From the NCBI RefSeq assembly GCF_049615385.1, contig NZ_JBMZFL010000003.1: a stretch of DNA of 64,000 bases; one strand, 5' to 3'. A program made the translations under genes and the position numbers. Source of the DNA: Aequoribacter sp049615385. Its GTDB lineage: Bacteria > Pseudomonadota > Gammaproteobacteria > Pseudomonadales > Halieaceae. The notes under the pieces were generated by a model that was not told where the DNA came from, did no database searches, and saw nothing but the letters and a program-made list of their open reading frames with translations. Below are positions 41,871 through 50,595 of the stretch, piece by piece (position 1 is the stretch's first letter; the number at the start of each line of letters is the position of its first letter).

Positions 41871-42379
41871 TAGGCTTGTTGCTCTACAAGTTGGTCCCAC
41901 AAGCCGACAGATTTAAGCCAAGTCTCGGCTAAATCACGCACTGCGCCAGCGCCGCCAGCTTTGGTGCTACACCAATCAGCGACGGCCTTTACATCGTCGG
42001 ATCCGTCGGCCACGGTTGCGCCGAGACCTGCGGCGATAATCGCTTTGCGGTCGGGTAAGTCATCCCCCATGTAAGCAACGTGCTCTGTGCTTAATTCAAG
42101 TTGTGCGCAGAGTTCATGCAGTGCCGAGAGTTTATCTTCCCGGCCTTGAATAATATGTTCAATGCCCAGTTCTTGCGCGCGACGGGCGACGATACTGGAG
42201 GTGCGGCCGGTAATAATGGCAACGGTAATGCCCGCTTGTTGCAAGAGTTTAATGCCCAGGCCATCGCGGATATTGAAGGTTTTGAGCTCTTCACCGTTGT
42301 TGCCGTAATATAAGCGACCATCACTTAGCACGCCATCAACATCAAGCGCCAAGGCTTGTAGGTCCTTGAAAGGGGTCAT
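41870..42379 (-). CDS. kdsC: 3-deoxy-D-manno-octulosonate 8-phosphate phosphatase KdsC
   Basis: HAD phosphatase (169 residues) that makes KDO for lipopolysaccharide. Motif I LDVDGVLSDG (nucleophile Asp in D-x-D), motif II ITGRTSSIV, and motif III MGDDLPD are present; the protein lacks a cap domain like other tetrameric KdsC. Its start overlaps the kdsD stop by four bases (ATGA). Confidence 0.97.
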   Translation of the reverse strand: MTPFKDLQALALDVDGVLSDGRLYYGNNGEELKTFNIRDGLGIKLLQQAGITVAIITGRTSSIVARRAQELGIEHIIQGREDKLSALHELCAQLELSTEHVAYMGDDLPDRKAIIAAGLGATVADGSDDVKAVADWCSTKAGGAGAVRDLAETWLKSVGLWDQLVEQQA

Positions 42380-43350
42380 GCGATACCCTCGCGCAGTAAA
42401 TCCATCAAATGAATGACGCCTCGTACGGAGTTGCCCTCGGCGACAACCAGCGCTGAGATCTTGTTTTGTTCCATGATGTTCAGAGCCTCAGCGGCAAGAT
42501 GATTGGCACCAATAGTTTTAGCGCCCGTGGTCATGACTTCTCGTATGAGAGTCGATGTCACATCCAGCCCCTTGTCGAGGGTGCGGCGCAAGTCGCCATC
42601 GGTGAAAAGTCCTAGCAGAACGTCGTCTTGATCGATTACCGTGGTCATGCCCAAACCTTTTTGGCTGATTTCTAGCAGCGCATCAATGAGCTTGGTGGCG
42701 GAGTTTACTCTGGGTATCGCGCTGCCTTCACGCATCACATCGGCAACTTTAAGCAAAAGCTTGCGGCCAAGCTTGCCGCCGGGATGTGAGAATGCAAAAT
42801 CCTCGGCCGTGAAGCCCCGTGCTTCAAGCAGGGCGATGGCGAGCGCGTCGCCCATCACCAAGGCCGTCGTGGTGCTGGAGGTTGGTGCTAAATCGAGTGG
42901 GCAAGCCTCGGTTTCTACACCCGTGTCTAGGTGTGCGTCAGACGCCAGAGCAAGCGCTGAGTCTGGGTTGCCGGTCATAGCGATTAGAGGTACCCCAAGA
43001 CGTTTGAGTAGGGGTAATAGCGTCAGTATTTCGACGGCAGTGCCGCTGTTGGATAAGGCAACGACAACGTCCTGCGCTGTGATCATGCCCATGTCCCCGT
43101 GGCTTGCTTCGCCTGGGTGCACGAAATGCGCGGGCGTGCCAGTGCTCGCCAGGGTCGCCGCAATCTTGCGCGCAATGTGGCCAGATTTTCCCATGCCTGT
43201 GACGATAATTCGGCCTGTGCTGGCCAGCATTAGCTCGCAGGCTCTGGGAAATTGTTGGTCCAGTTTTTGAGCGAGGTTGGCAACCGCCTCGGCTTCCATC
43301 TGAAATGTTCGCTTGGCGGCCGTGAGGGCTGCCGTCGGGTCTAAAGTCAT
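42376..43350 (-). CDS. kdsD: Arabinose-5-phosphate isomerase KdsD
   Basis: Converts ribulose 5-phosphate to arabinose 5-phosphate, the first KDO precursor. The 324-residue protein has an N-terminal SIS domain (VTGMGKSGHIARKIAATLASTG, HPGEASHGDMGMI, SNSGTAVEI) and two C-terminal CBS domains (about 205-320). It begins 9 bases after the yrbG-like exchanger and overlaps kdsC, reproducing the E. coli yrbG-kdsD-kdsC-lptC-lptA-lptB order. Confidence 0.96.
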   Translation of the reverse strand: MTLDPTAALTAAKRTFQMEAEAVANLAQKLDQQFPRACELMLASTGRIIVTGMGKSGHIARKIAATLASTGTPAHFVHPGEASHGDMGMITAQDVVVALSNSGTAVEILTLLPLLKRLGVPLIAMTGNPDSALALASDAHLDTGVETEACPLDLAPTSSTTTALVMGDALAIALLEARGFTAEDFAFSHPGGKLGRKLLLKVADVMREGSAIPRVNSATKLIDALLEISQKGLGMTTVIDQDDVLLGLFTDGDLRRTLDKGLDVTSTLIREVMTTGAKTIGANHLAAEALNIMEQNKISALVVAEGNSVRGVIHLMDLLREGIA

Positions 43351-43359
43351 TATAAGCGC

Positions 43360-44337
43360 TTAACCTATCGTCAAAGTAATTAGAGTGTAGTAGCAAAGAC
43401 AACACATTAGCAAAAATGCTCCCCATTTGCGGCCTAAACTGGCGGGGGTGCCGTGTGACTTGACCCGTCGGTACGCGAGAATCATGGCGACACCCAGTAA
43501 CAGCGTCAGCGCTGTCATGATTGGGTAGTCGCGGCTCAGGACGCTGCTGTCTAGCGCAAGCGGTGCGATTAAGCCGGGTATGGGAAGCACCGCCAGCAAA
43601 TTAAATAAGTTAGAACCCAGTACATTGCCCAAGGCAATCTCTGCATGTCCCTTGCGCGCGCTGACAATCGACGCGGCCAACTCGGGTAGGCTAGTGCCGA
43701 TCGCAATAATCGTCAGACCGATAATCAATTCAGATATGCCTAATGTTTGCGCAACATTGACCGCACCCCACACGAGCAGACGCGAGCTGGCTATTAACAG
43801 CAGTGCGCCTCCAGCAAATCGAAGCCAGGGGTAGGAGGCACCGAGTTCTGCTATGTGTTCCTCTTCGGCCTGCTCTCGCAGAACTTGGTCGCGGCTTTCG
43901 TCACGTATCATTTTGGCGAGAATGGCGACTAGGCAAGCAAGCAAGATAACGCCGTCCAAACGGTCGAGGACGCCATCGCTCAGCAACAGCGCGCCTAGCA
44001 AGGTGACGCCCACCAATATGGGTACTTCGTTTTTTAAGTAGCTGTCTCGCAGTAGCAGAGGTGCTGCAAGCAAGGTTGCGCCAAGGACGAGGCCAATATT
44101 TGCGATGTTTGACCCCAGTGCGTTGCCAACGGCTAGATTGCCAGCGCCGTCGAGCGCAGCGATAACAGAAACCACGATTTCAGGTGCAGAGGTGCCAATC
44201 GAGACGATGGTCATGCCGATAATAATCTGCGAAACACCCATCTTTTTTGCGATAGATGCAGCGCCTTCGACAAATTGATCGGAACTCCAGATAAGAATTA
44301 GGAATCCAATCAATATGGCGGCAATGTTTACTAGCAT
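43360..44337 (-). CDS. Calcium/sodium:proton-type antiporter (YrbG family)
   Basis: Inner-membrane exchanger of 325 residues with ten predicted helices in two inverted halves. Each half has the alpha-repeat signature: GTSAPEIVVSVIAALDGAGNLAVGNALGSNIANI in the first and GTSLPELAASIVSARKGHAEIALGNVLGSNLFNL in the second, the two ion-binding regions of the CaCA superfamily. It heads the kds-lpt operon as yrbG does in E. coli. Ion preference cannot be read from sequence. Confidence 0.92.
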   Translation of the reverse strand: MLVNIAAILIGFLILIWSSDQFVEGAASIAKKMGVSQIIIGMTIVSIGTSAPEIVVSVIAALDGAGNLAVGNALGSNIANIGLVLGATLLAAPLLLRDSYLKNEVPILVGVTLLGALLLSDGVLDRLDGVILLACLVAILAKMIRDESRDQVLREQAEEEHIAELGASYPWLRFAGGALLLIASSRLLVWGAVNVAQTLGISELIIGLTIIAIGTSLPELAASIVSARKGHAEIALGNVLGSNLFNLLAVLPIPGLIAPLALDSSVLSRDYPIMTALTLLLGVAMILAYRRVKSHGTPASLGRKWGAFLLMCCLCYYTLITLTIG

Positions 44338-44359
44338 AGAGAAATCGCCTGTAAGTAGC

Positions 44360-44368
44360 TGTTATAAT
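44360..44368 (+). promoter_or_regulatory. Candidate extended -10 for mlaC
   Basis: TGTTATAAT is a perfect TATAAT with an upstream TG, 112 bases before the mlaC ATG and 23 bases from the divergent exchanger start. No good -35 is present, as is allowed for extended -10 promoters. A second TATAAT on the opposite strand (ATTATA near 44418) could serve the exchanger operon. The 142-base region holds no recognisable remnant of mlaF, mlaE or mlaD. Confidence 0.4.
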
Positions 44369-44479
44369 GCCCGCAGCACACCCAACATCGGGTATACTCG
44401 CGCACCGTTGGCGCGCATTATACAGCCAACATCAACCAAGCGAAGCCCTACCGTGTATTTGGGAGGAAAAGGAGTAAAA

Positions 44480-45193
44480 ATGATTGCTCGAATGAGTGTT
44501 TTGTTGTTCGCCGCGGGCGTATTGATCGCAAGCCTAGGTGTACCCGCTCAAGCGCAAGAAGCGAAGAGTGAGGCGCCGTCGATTAGTGCTTACGACACTG
44601 TTTTTAACACCACCGAACGCGTGATGGATGTATTGGCCACGGCCGACGATTCTACCGAGGAAGGTTTGACCTCGTACATCGACGGTTTGCGAGGAGTTAT
44701 GGACGATGCCGTTGATTACCGTGGGTTTTCGCGTGCGGTGATGGGGAATTTTGCCTCTAAGCGTTATTACATGTCTTTGTCTGATGAGGGGCGAGCTACT
44801 TTGCGAGACCAGCTTGAGGCCTTTACCGAAGTCATGAGTCAAAATTTAGTCGAGACCTACGCAAAAGGTCTTATCGCGTTTGCCCAAGCTGAGATCGAGG
44901 TGGTCAAACCTGAGGGCGCGGAGTCGGCAAGCATCGAGTCGGTCTATCAAAAGATAAAGCGTGCCAACGATGAGCCTTACTTGGTTGAGTATAAAATGCG
45001 ACAGTCCAAAGATGGGAACTGGCAGTTAGTGAACGTGATCATCGAGGACGTGAATTTGGGTGATATCTACCGCTCGCAATTTGACAGTGCGGCCAAAAAA
45101 TACGCGCGCTCTTTGAAGTGTGAGTCGAACGACTCAGCCTGTTTTGAGCAGGTGGTTCAAAGTGTTATCGACAACTGGGGTAAAGAGGGGTAG
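44480..45193 (+). CDS. mlaC: Periplasmic phospholipid-binding protein MlaC (Ttg2D)
   Basis: Soluble lipid shuttle between the outer-membrane MlaA complex and the inner-membrane MlaFEDB transporter. The 237-residue precursor has a signal peptide ending VPAQAQ (about residues 1-24). The body has the family features DYRGFSRAVMGNFASKRYYMSL, ETYAKGLIAF and YKMRQSKDGNWQLVNVIIEDVNL. The C-terminus (LKCESNDSACF) has two cysteines that could form a disulfide. A strong ribosome binding site (GGAGG and AAAGGAG) precedes the ATG. Unusually, mlaF, mlaE, mlaD and mlaB are absent around it; ibaG and murA follow directly. Confidence 0.93.
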   Translation: MIARMSVLLFAAGVLIASLGVPAQAQEAKSEAPSISAYDTVFNTTERVMDVLATADDSTEEGLTSYIDGLRGVMDDAVDYRGFSRAVMGNFASKRYYMSLSDEGRATLRDQLEAFTEVMSQNLVETYAKGLIAFAQAEIEVVKPEGAESASIESVYQKIKRANDEPYLVEYKMRQSKDGNWQLVNVIIEDVNLGDIYRSQFDSAAKKYARSLKCESNDSACFEQVVQSVIDNWGKEG

Positions 45194-45197
45194 CTCT

Positions 45198-45431
45198 GTG
45201 GATGCACAGACTTTAGAAGATATTGTGGCGGCGGGTCTGCCAGAATGCGATGTAACGGTTACGGAACAGGGCGGCCATTACACCATTCATGCGGTGGGTG
45301 CCCAGTTTGAAGGTTTGCGAGCGGTTAAGCGTCAACAGTTGGTCTACTCGGTAGTTGCTGACTTAATTGCTGCCGGAACTGTTCACGCGGTTAACATTCG
45401 TGCCAAAACGCCAGCCGAGGCTGAGGCGTGA
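45198..45431 (+). CDS. ibaG: BolA-family iron-metabolism protein IbaG
   Basis: A 77-residue BolA-like protein, which with monothiol glutaredoxins carries iron-sulfur clusters. I start at GTG 45198 (MDAQTLEDIVAAGLPECDVTV), four bases after the mlaC stop, with AGAGGGG upstream; the longer open frame overlaps mlaC. The motifs GGHYTIHAVGAQFEGL and RQQLVYSVVADLI (in place of R-H-R-x-V) are those of the short, murA-linked BolA members. I considered MlaB (a STAS protein expected here) and rejected it. Confidence 0.88.
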   Translation: MDAQTLEDIVAAGLPECDVTVTEQGGHYTIHAVGAQFEGLRAVKRQQLVYSVVADLIAAGTVHAVNIRAKTPAEAEA

Positions 45432-45458
45432 TCGTGCGCAAGCGAAGCGGGGTATGCA

Positions 45459-46721
45459 TTGGATAAACTACTGATCCGTGGTGGCAAGCCGCTGCACGGT
45501 GAGCTCAAGGTCTCGGGTGCAAAAAATGCCGCGCTCCCTATTCTCGCGGCAACGCTCTTGTCTAGCGAATCCGTTGTGGTGCGCAATTTGCCGCATCTGC
45601 ACGATGTCACAACCATGCTGGAATTGCTGGGTTGCCTTGGTGTTGAGGTCATTATCGATGAACGCTTAGGCGTAGAGGTAGATGCCAATACCATTACGAA
45701 TTATCAAGCGGATTATGACTTGGTGAAAACCATGCGGGCCTCGATTTTGGTATTGGGGCCTTTGGTTGCACGTTTCGGTGAGGCGCACGTGTCTTTTCCA
45801 GGCGGCTGCGCCATCGGCAGTCGCCCCGTTGACCTGCATTTAAAAGGTCTTGAGGCGATGGGCGCAATGATAGAGGTCGATGGTGGCTACATTCATGCGC
45901 GCACGCAAGGGCGTTTGAAAGGCGCACACATCGTCATGGAAACCGTGACCGTCGGTGGTACCGAGAATTTAATGATGGCCGCGGCGCTCGCAGAGGGTCG
46001 AACCGTGCTGGATAACGCGGCGCGCGAGCCGGAAGTGGTAGATTTAGCCAACTTCTTGAACGCCATGGGAGCGAAAATTACTGGGCATGGTTCTGATCGA
46101 GTGGTTATCGAGGGCGTCGAGCGGCTGGGTCATTGTGAGTATTCTGTTATGCCCGACCGCATCGAGAGCGGGACCTATCTGGTGGCTGCAGCGGCAACCG
46201 GAGGCTCGATCACGCTACGGGGTGCCGAACCTGATTCTATGGACGTTATTTTGCAAAAACTCGCCGATGCAGGTGCAGACATTCAGGTAGATGGTGATGT
46301 CATCAAGCTGGATATGGCAGGGCGTCGCCCGAAGCCCGTGAGTTTAAAAACGGCGCCTTATCCAGGTTTTCCAACGGATATGCAGGCTCAGTTCACGGCA
46401 ATGAATGCGGTGGCAGACGGTGTGTCGACGGTGGTGGAAACCGTGTTTGAAAACCGCCTTATTCAAACCCACGAAATGAATCGTATGGGTGCGAAAATTA
46501 AAATTGAGGGGAACACTGCGGTCATCGAAGGGCAGCCACAGCTGGCCGGCGCGCCGGTCATGGCCAGTGACCTTCGGGCCTCGGCGAGTTTAGTCATAGC
46601 TGGCTTGGTGGCACAGGGCGAGACTTTGGTTGATCGCATCTATCACATTGATCGTGGTTATGAGTGTATTGAAGAGCGCTTGCAATCGTTAGGCGCTGAT
46701 ATTCGTCGCCTACACAGTTAA
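45459..46721 (+). CDS. murA: UDP-N-acetylglucosamine 1-carboxyvinyltransferase
   Basis: First committed step of peptidoglycan synthesis; transfers enolpyruvate from PEP to UDP-GlcNAc. The 420-residue protein has Lys22 and Asn23 in VSGAKNAALP and the catalytic, fosfomycin-binding Cys117 in FPGGCAIGSRPVDLH. The start is TTG at 45459, giving MDKLLIRGG as in other MurA; the nearby ATG at 45454 is out of frame. Second of the conserved ibaG-murA-hisG-hisD run. Confidence 0.97.
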   Translation: MDKLLIRGGKPLHGELKVSGAKNAALPILAATLLSSESVVVRNLPHLHDVTTMLELLGCLGVEVIIDERLGVEVDANTITNYQADYDLVKTMRASILVLGPLVARFGEAHVSFPGGCAIGSRPVDLHLKGLEAMGAMIEVDGGYIHARTQGRLKGAHIVMETVTVGGTENLMMAAALAEGRTVLDNAAREPEVVDLANFLNAMGAKITGHGSDRVVIEGVERLGHCEYSVMPDRIESGTYLVAAAATGGSITLRGAEPDSMDVILQKLADAGADIQVDGDVIKLDMAGRRPKPVSLKTAPYPGFPTDMQAQFTAMNAVADGVSTVVETVFENRLIQTHEMNRMGAKIKIEGNTAVIEGQPQLAGAPVMASDLRASASLVIAGLVAQGETLVDRIYHIDRGYECIEERLQSLGADIRRLHS

Positions 46722-46733
46722 CAAGGAAGTATC

Positions 46734-47372
46734 ATGCTGACTATCGCGCTCACCAAGGGCCGAATCCTGAAAGAGACGCTGCCTCTGTTGGCGCACGCAG
46801 GCATTGAGCCGCTGGAAGATGTGCACAGTAGCCGCAAATTAATTTTCCCGACGACTATGGCTGAAGTTTCTCTGGTGATTATTCGCGGAACTGACGTGCC
46901 GACCTACGTTCGCTATGGCGCGGCGCAAGTAGGCGTGGTCGGCAAGGATGTCCTGCTTGAGCACGGCGCGGAAGGCGTTTACGAGCCTCTGGATCTGGGT
47001 ATCGCTAAATGCCGATTAATGACTGCCTCCGCTCTTGACGCCAAACCCGCGAATGGAAAGCTGCGAGTGGCCACTAAGTTCGTGAATGTGGCGCGGAATT
47101 TTTACGCTGAGCGCGGAGTGCAGGTCGAATTGATAAAGTTATATGGTGCGATGGAATTGGCGCCCCTAATGAATTTGGCCGACGAGATTGTGGATATCGT
47201 CGATACCGGCAATACGCTGCGCGCTAACGGGATGGCGCCGAAGGAGACCATTGCCGATATCAGTTCGCGTCTGATCGTAAACAAAGCGGCTATGCGCTCG
47301 CACCATGCGCAAGTGAGTGGCTTGATCGACCGCCTGAAAGAGGCGCTTCCCAGCGAGGTATGCCGTGACTAG
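46734..47372 (+). CDS. hisG: ATP phosphoribosyltransferase, short form
   Basis: First enzyme of histidine synthesis. At 212 residues it is the short HisG(S) form, which lacks the C-terminal regulatory domain and needs the histidyl-tRNA-synthetase-like subunit HisZ; hisZ is not in the window. Motifs: LTKGRILKETLPLL at the start, VRYGAAQVGVVGKDVL, and the PRPP loop IVDIVDTGNTLRANGM. It uses ATG with AAGGAAG upstream, and its end overlaps hisD by eight bases. Confidence 0.96.
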   Translation: MLTIALTKGRILKETLPLLAHAGIEPLEDVHSSRKLIFPTTMAEVSLVIIRGTDVPTYVRYGAAQVGVVGKDVLLEHGAEGVYEPLDLGIAKCRLMTASALDAKPANGKLRVATKFVNVARNFYAERGVQVELIKLYGAMELAPLMNLADEIVDIVDTGNTLRANGMAPKETIADISSRLIVNKAAMRSHHAQVSGLIDRLKEALPSEVCRD

Positions 47373-48684
47373 AATTCGACAACTTGCAACGACAGACGCC
47401 GATTTTGATGCGCGGCTCGCGGCGATCTGTGATGCTCAAGGCGCCTTGAATCAGAGTGTCATTGAGGCAACGGATGCCATTATTGGCAAAGTGCGCTCCG
47501 CGGGGGATGCCGCAGTCGTTGAGTTAACTCGGAAATTTGATGCTCGCGAGATCGAGTCTATCGAGGATTTGCGGGTTTCCATTGATGAGCTACAAGCGGC
47601 GGTTGCTCGACTACCTGAGGGGGGCTACGAGCAGCTGTCTCTGGCTGCCCAGCGCATCGAGTGGTTTCATCAGCATCAAAAGCAAGACAGTTGGCGTGTT
47701 ACCGATGCTCTGGGTAACACTCTAGGTCAGCGCGTATCGCCGCTGGACTCTGTCGGTGTGTATGTGCCAGGTGGAAAGGCCTCGTACCCCTCGTCGGTGT
47801 TAATGAACACCATTCCGGCAAAAGTGGCCGGTGTTGAGCGTATAGTGATGGTGTCGCCGTCGCCGAGAGGTGAAATCAACGATTGGGTCCTTGCAGCTGC
47901 CTATTTGGCGGGTGTCGACGAGGTCATCACGATAGGTGGTGCACAAGCTGTTGCCGCGTTGGCGTATGGCACCGAGAGTGTTAAAGCGGTCGATAAGATA
48001 GTGGGTCCTGGCAATGCCTACGTTGCTGCGGCTAAGCGAGCAGTCTACGGGCAAGTGGGTATCGATATGATCGCAGGTCCATCGGAGGTGTTGATCATTA
48101 CTGACGGCAGCGTTGATCCAGACTGGATCGCCATGGATATGTTTGCCCAGTGTGAACACGACGAAATGGCTCAGGCCCTGGTGTTGTGTCCCGATACTCA
48201 GTTTTTGGAGCAAGTGCAGGACAGTATTGCTCGCCTACTGCCAACCATGGAGCGTCATGCAATTATTGCTGCCGCACTGGAGGGGCGCAGTGCGCTGATT
48301 GCGACGACGGATTTGGCAGATGCGGCCGCTGTGAGCAACCGTCTAGCACCTGAGCATCTGGAGCTCGCGGTAGCGGATCCCGAGGCCTTGCTGCAAAAAA
48401 TCAAGCATGCTGGCGCTGTCTTTTTAGGCGCCTATGCGACGGAATCACTGGGTGACTACTGTGCGGGGCCGAATCACGTGCTGCCGACATCCGGCACTGC
48501 ACGCTTCAGTTCGCCCCTTGGCGTATACGACTTTGAGAAGCGCTCATCAATTATCAAAGTCGCGGCCGACGCGGGTCAGCGCTTAGGTGAGTGTACCTCC
48601 GTGCTCGCGCGCGCCGAGGGTCTGACGGCGCATGCACAGAGTGCAGAAATGCGTTTTAAGGCAGACAAGCCCCCTCAGCTTTGA
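47365..48684 (+). CDS. hisD: Histidinol dehydrogenase
   Basis: Zinc-dependent enzyme oxidising histidinol to histidine in two steps. The 439-residue protein shows YVPGGKASYPSSVLMN, the signature MIAGPSEVLIITDGSVDPDWIAMDMF-like region with Gln/His zinc ligands (QCEHDEMA), and GPNHVLPTSGTARF. The start is GTG 47365 inside the end of hisG. In Pseudomonas relatives hisC follows; here the next gene is degS, on the opposite strand and overlapping by ten bases at the stops. Confidence 0.97.
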   Translation: MTRIRQLATTDADFDARLAAICDAQGALNQSVIEATDAIIGKVRSAGDAAVVELTRKFDAREIESIEDLRVSIDELQAAVARLPEGGYEQLSLAAQRIEWFHQHQKQDSWRVTDALGNTLGQRVSPLDSVGVYVPGGKASYPSSVLMNTIPAKVAGVERIVMVSPSPRGEINDWVLAAAYLAGVDEVITIGGAQAVAALAYGTESVKAVDKIVGPGNAYVAAAKRAVYGQVGIDMIAGPSEVLIITDGSVDPDWIAMDMFAQCEHDEMAQALVLCPDTQFLEQVQDSIARLLPTMERHAIIAAALEGRSALIATTDLADAAAVSNRLAPEHLELAVADPEALLQKIKHAGAVFLGAYATESLGDYCAGPNHVLPTSGTARFSSPLGVYDFEKRSSIIKVAADAGQRLGECTSVLARAEGLTAHAQSAEMRFKADKPPQL

Positions 48685-49775
48685 GGCGCTTGCTGGAGCG
48701 AGCCAAGCACCACGTTCAGATTCTGTGTGTTGTCACTCTCGTCCACCAGCGTCACGCTGATGATGTCCCCCGGTCGCAATAACGCGATGCGGTGCATTGC
48801 AATTCGTCCATCGGTCACTGGCTCGTCGTTAATGGCGGTAATAATATCGCCCGGCTTTATTCCGGCCCGATCGGCGGGGCCATTCGCGATTGTCTGGGTT
48901 ACCAGCAAGGCGCCGACGGTAGGTTGACTTGTGTCGGGGATGAAGGGTTGTACGCTAACACCCATCCAGCCGCGAATAACTTGGCCGTAGTCAATGAGGT
49001 CCTGCGCGACAAACGTCGCAAGATTAATCGGAACGGCGAGACTAATCCCAATGCCCGCACTGGCATTAGCGGTATTGCCGCCAGTGTAAATCAGGGAATT
49101 GATGCCCAACAGCTCACCCTTGGTATTGATTAGCGCCCCGCCCGAGTTGCCCATGTGAATCGTGGCGTCGGTTTGGATGTAATCTTCATAATAAGCCCCA
49201 CCCTGGAATCCATAGCGCCCCAAGGCAGAAATGATGCCTTGCGTCACTGAGCTACCAAAGCCCAGCGGGTTGCCAATGGCGAGGACGACATCGCCCACAC
49301 GGGCTGCGTTTGAGTCGCCAATGATGGCGGGGCTTAAATGATCTAGGTCTATCTTGAGCACGGCGAGGTCGGTAGCTGGGTCAGCTCCCAGTAGTTCGGC
49401 GCGCGCGTTGCGATTGTCATTGAGTAAAACTTGTATGGCGTCCGCGCCGGCAATGACGTGACGATTCGTTAAGATAATACCGTCTTCTGAGAGTATGACG
49501 CCCGATCCGAGCGAGCGCTCGACGCGCTGTTGGTTGGAGCCGCGGTTAAGTTGATTGAAGCGGTTGTTTCTCTGACTGGGCGACTCATTCACGACCTTGG
49601 CGGTGTAAATGTTTACTACAGAGGGTGTCGCTGTTGCGACGGCTGTGGCGTAACTGGTCATCCGCTCGGCGGGTTGCGGACTGTTGGAGCGCCAACCGGT
49701 ATACTCTAGCACCAGCAGTGCAACCGCAAGCCCAGCTATTGATGGCCACAGCCATTGTGACAAAATGCGTTGCAT
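48675..49775 (-). CDS. degS: Periplasmic serine protease DegS/AlgW
   Basis: Membrane-anchored HtrA-family sensor protease that starts the sigma-E response by cutting the anti-sigma factor RseA. The 366-residue protein has one N-terminal transmembrane helix (about 10-26), a trypsin-like domain with triad His106 (TNRHVIAG), Asp136 (ATDLAVLK) and Ser211 (GNSGGALIN), and a single PDZ domain (about 265-355, GIKPGDIITAIND). One PDZ domain and the membrane anchor separate it from the two-PDZ DegP/DegQ. Convergent with hisD. Confidence 0.93.
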   Translation of the reverse strand: MQRILSQWLWPSIAGLAVALLVLEYTGWRSNSPQPAERMTSYATAVATATPSVVNIYTAKVVNESPSQRNNRFNQLNRGSNQQRVERSLGSGVILSEDGIILTNRHVIAGADAIQVLLNDNRNARAELLGADPATDLAVLKIDLDHLSPAIIGDSNAARVGDVVLAIGNPLGFGSSVTQGIISALGRYGFQGGAYYEDYIQTDATIHMGNSGGALINTKGELLGINSLIYTGGNTANASAGIGISLAVPINLATFVAQDLIDYGQVIRGWMGVSVQPFIPDTSQPTVGALLVTQTIANGPADRAGIKPGDIITAINDEPVTDGRIAMHRIALLRPGDIISVTLVDESDNTQNLNVVLGSLQQAPQS

Positions 49776-49830
49776 AGTTTTTTACCCAATGTAATGCGCT
49801 CAGTATACGCAATCTGATTGGAGAGTTCAT

Positions 49831-50595
49831 ATGTCTATCGAACGAGCTGCCCTGGTGGCCGCTTTGGATGAATTGTTAAGCGCGAAATCGATACCTGATT
49901 ATTGTCCTAACGGTTTGCAGGTAGAGGGGAGGTCGAGCATCCAGCGTGTCGCCACAGCCGTCACAGCATGCCAAGCTGCCATTGATGAAGCAATTGCTTG
50001 GCAGGCAGATGCCTTGCTGGTGCACCATGGGTATTTTTGGAAAGGTGAATTTGAGCCTGTCGTAGGTATGAAGCGGCAGCGGTTGACGGCCTTGTTAGCA
50101 GCCGACCTGAATATGCTGGCTTACCACTTACCCTTGGATTACCACTTTGAGCTGGGAAATAATACGACTCTAGGTCACTGCCTTCAGGGATATTTACCGC
50201 CCTTTACAATGCATCCCGGCAGTGCTGATCATCCGATATGGCAGGGGGTGTTTGAGCAACCATGTGATGCTCAGGTATTGCGCCGGGGGATTGAGCTCGC
50301 CCTGGACCGCTCCTGTGTTTGGGTGGCGGCTGACGACCCCTTGGTGAAGCGTTTTGGGTGGTGCACGGGTGGCGCGCAGGGTTTTATTGATCAAGCTGCG
50401 GTGCTTGGCTTGGACGCTTATATTAGCGGTGAGATTTCAGAGAAAACAACACACTCAGCGCGCGAGCAAAAAATCCATTACTTTGCAGCGGGGCATCATG
50501 CAACCGAACGCGGGGGTGTGCAGGCCCTAGGTGCATGGCTTGAGCGTGAATTTGGGTTGGAGCATCGGTTTATCGATATTCCAAACCCAGCTTAA
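49831..50595 (+). CDS. Nif3-like dinuclear metal-binding protein (YbgI family)
   Basis: A 254-residue hexamer-forming protein with a two-metal site. Visible metal-binding motifs are LLVHHGYFWKG (two His), LPLDYHFELGNN and, near the C-terminus, YFAAGHHATERGGVQALG. The DYCPNGLQVEG near residue 28 is also diagnostic. In E. coli YbgI it is linked to GTP cyclohydrolase-like or tRNA-related roles, unproven. ATG start with GGAGAG upstream. It is convergent with zapG by four overlapping bases. Confidence 0.9.
   Translation: MSIERAALVAALDELLSAKSIPDYCPNGLQVEGRSSIQRVATAVTACQAAIDEAIAWQADALLVHHGYFWKGEFEPVVGMKRQRLTALLAADLNMLAYHLPLDYHFELGNNTTLGHCLQGYLPPFTMHPGSADHPIWQGVFEQPCDAQVLRRGIELALDRSCVWVAADDPLVKRFGWCTGGAQGFIDQAAVLGLDAYISGEISEKTTHSAREQKIHYFAAGHHATERGGVQALGAWLEREFGLEHRFIDIPNPA

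Noticed and set aside
42641..43270. 209-residue plus-strand open frame inside kdsD
   Set aside because: Antisense shadow of an intact kdsD with all motifs; composition is Ser/Ala/Pro rich as expected for a shadow.
45198..45431. Possible MlaB (STAS protein) after mlaC
   Set aside because: The sequence has BolA-type GGHYTI and RQQLVYSVVADL motifs, not STAS features, so it is ibaG.
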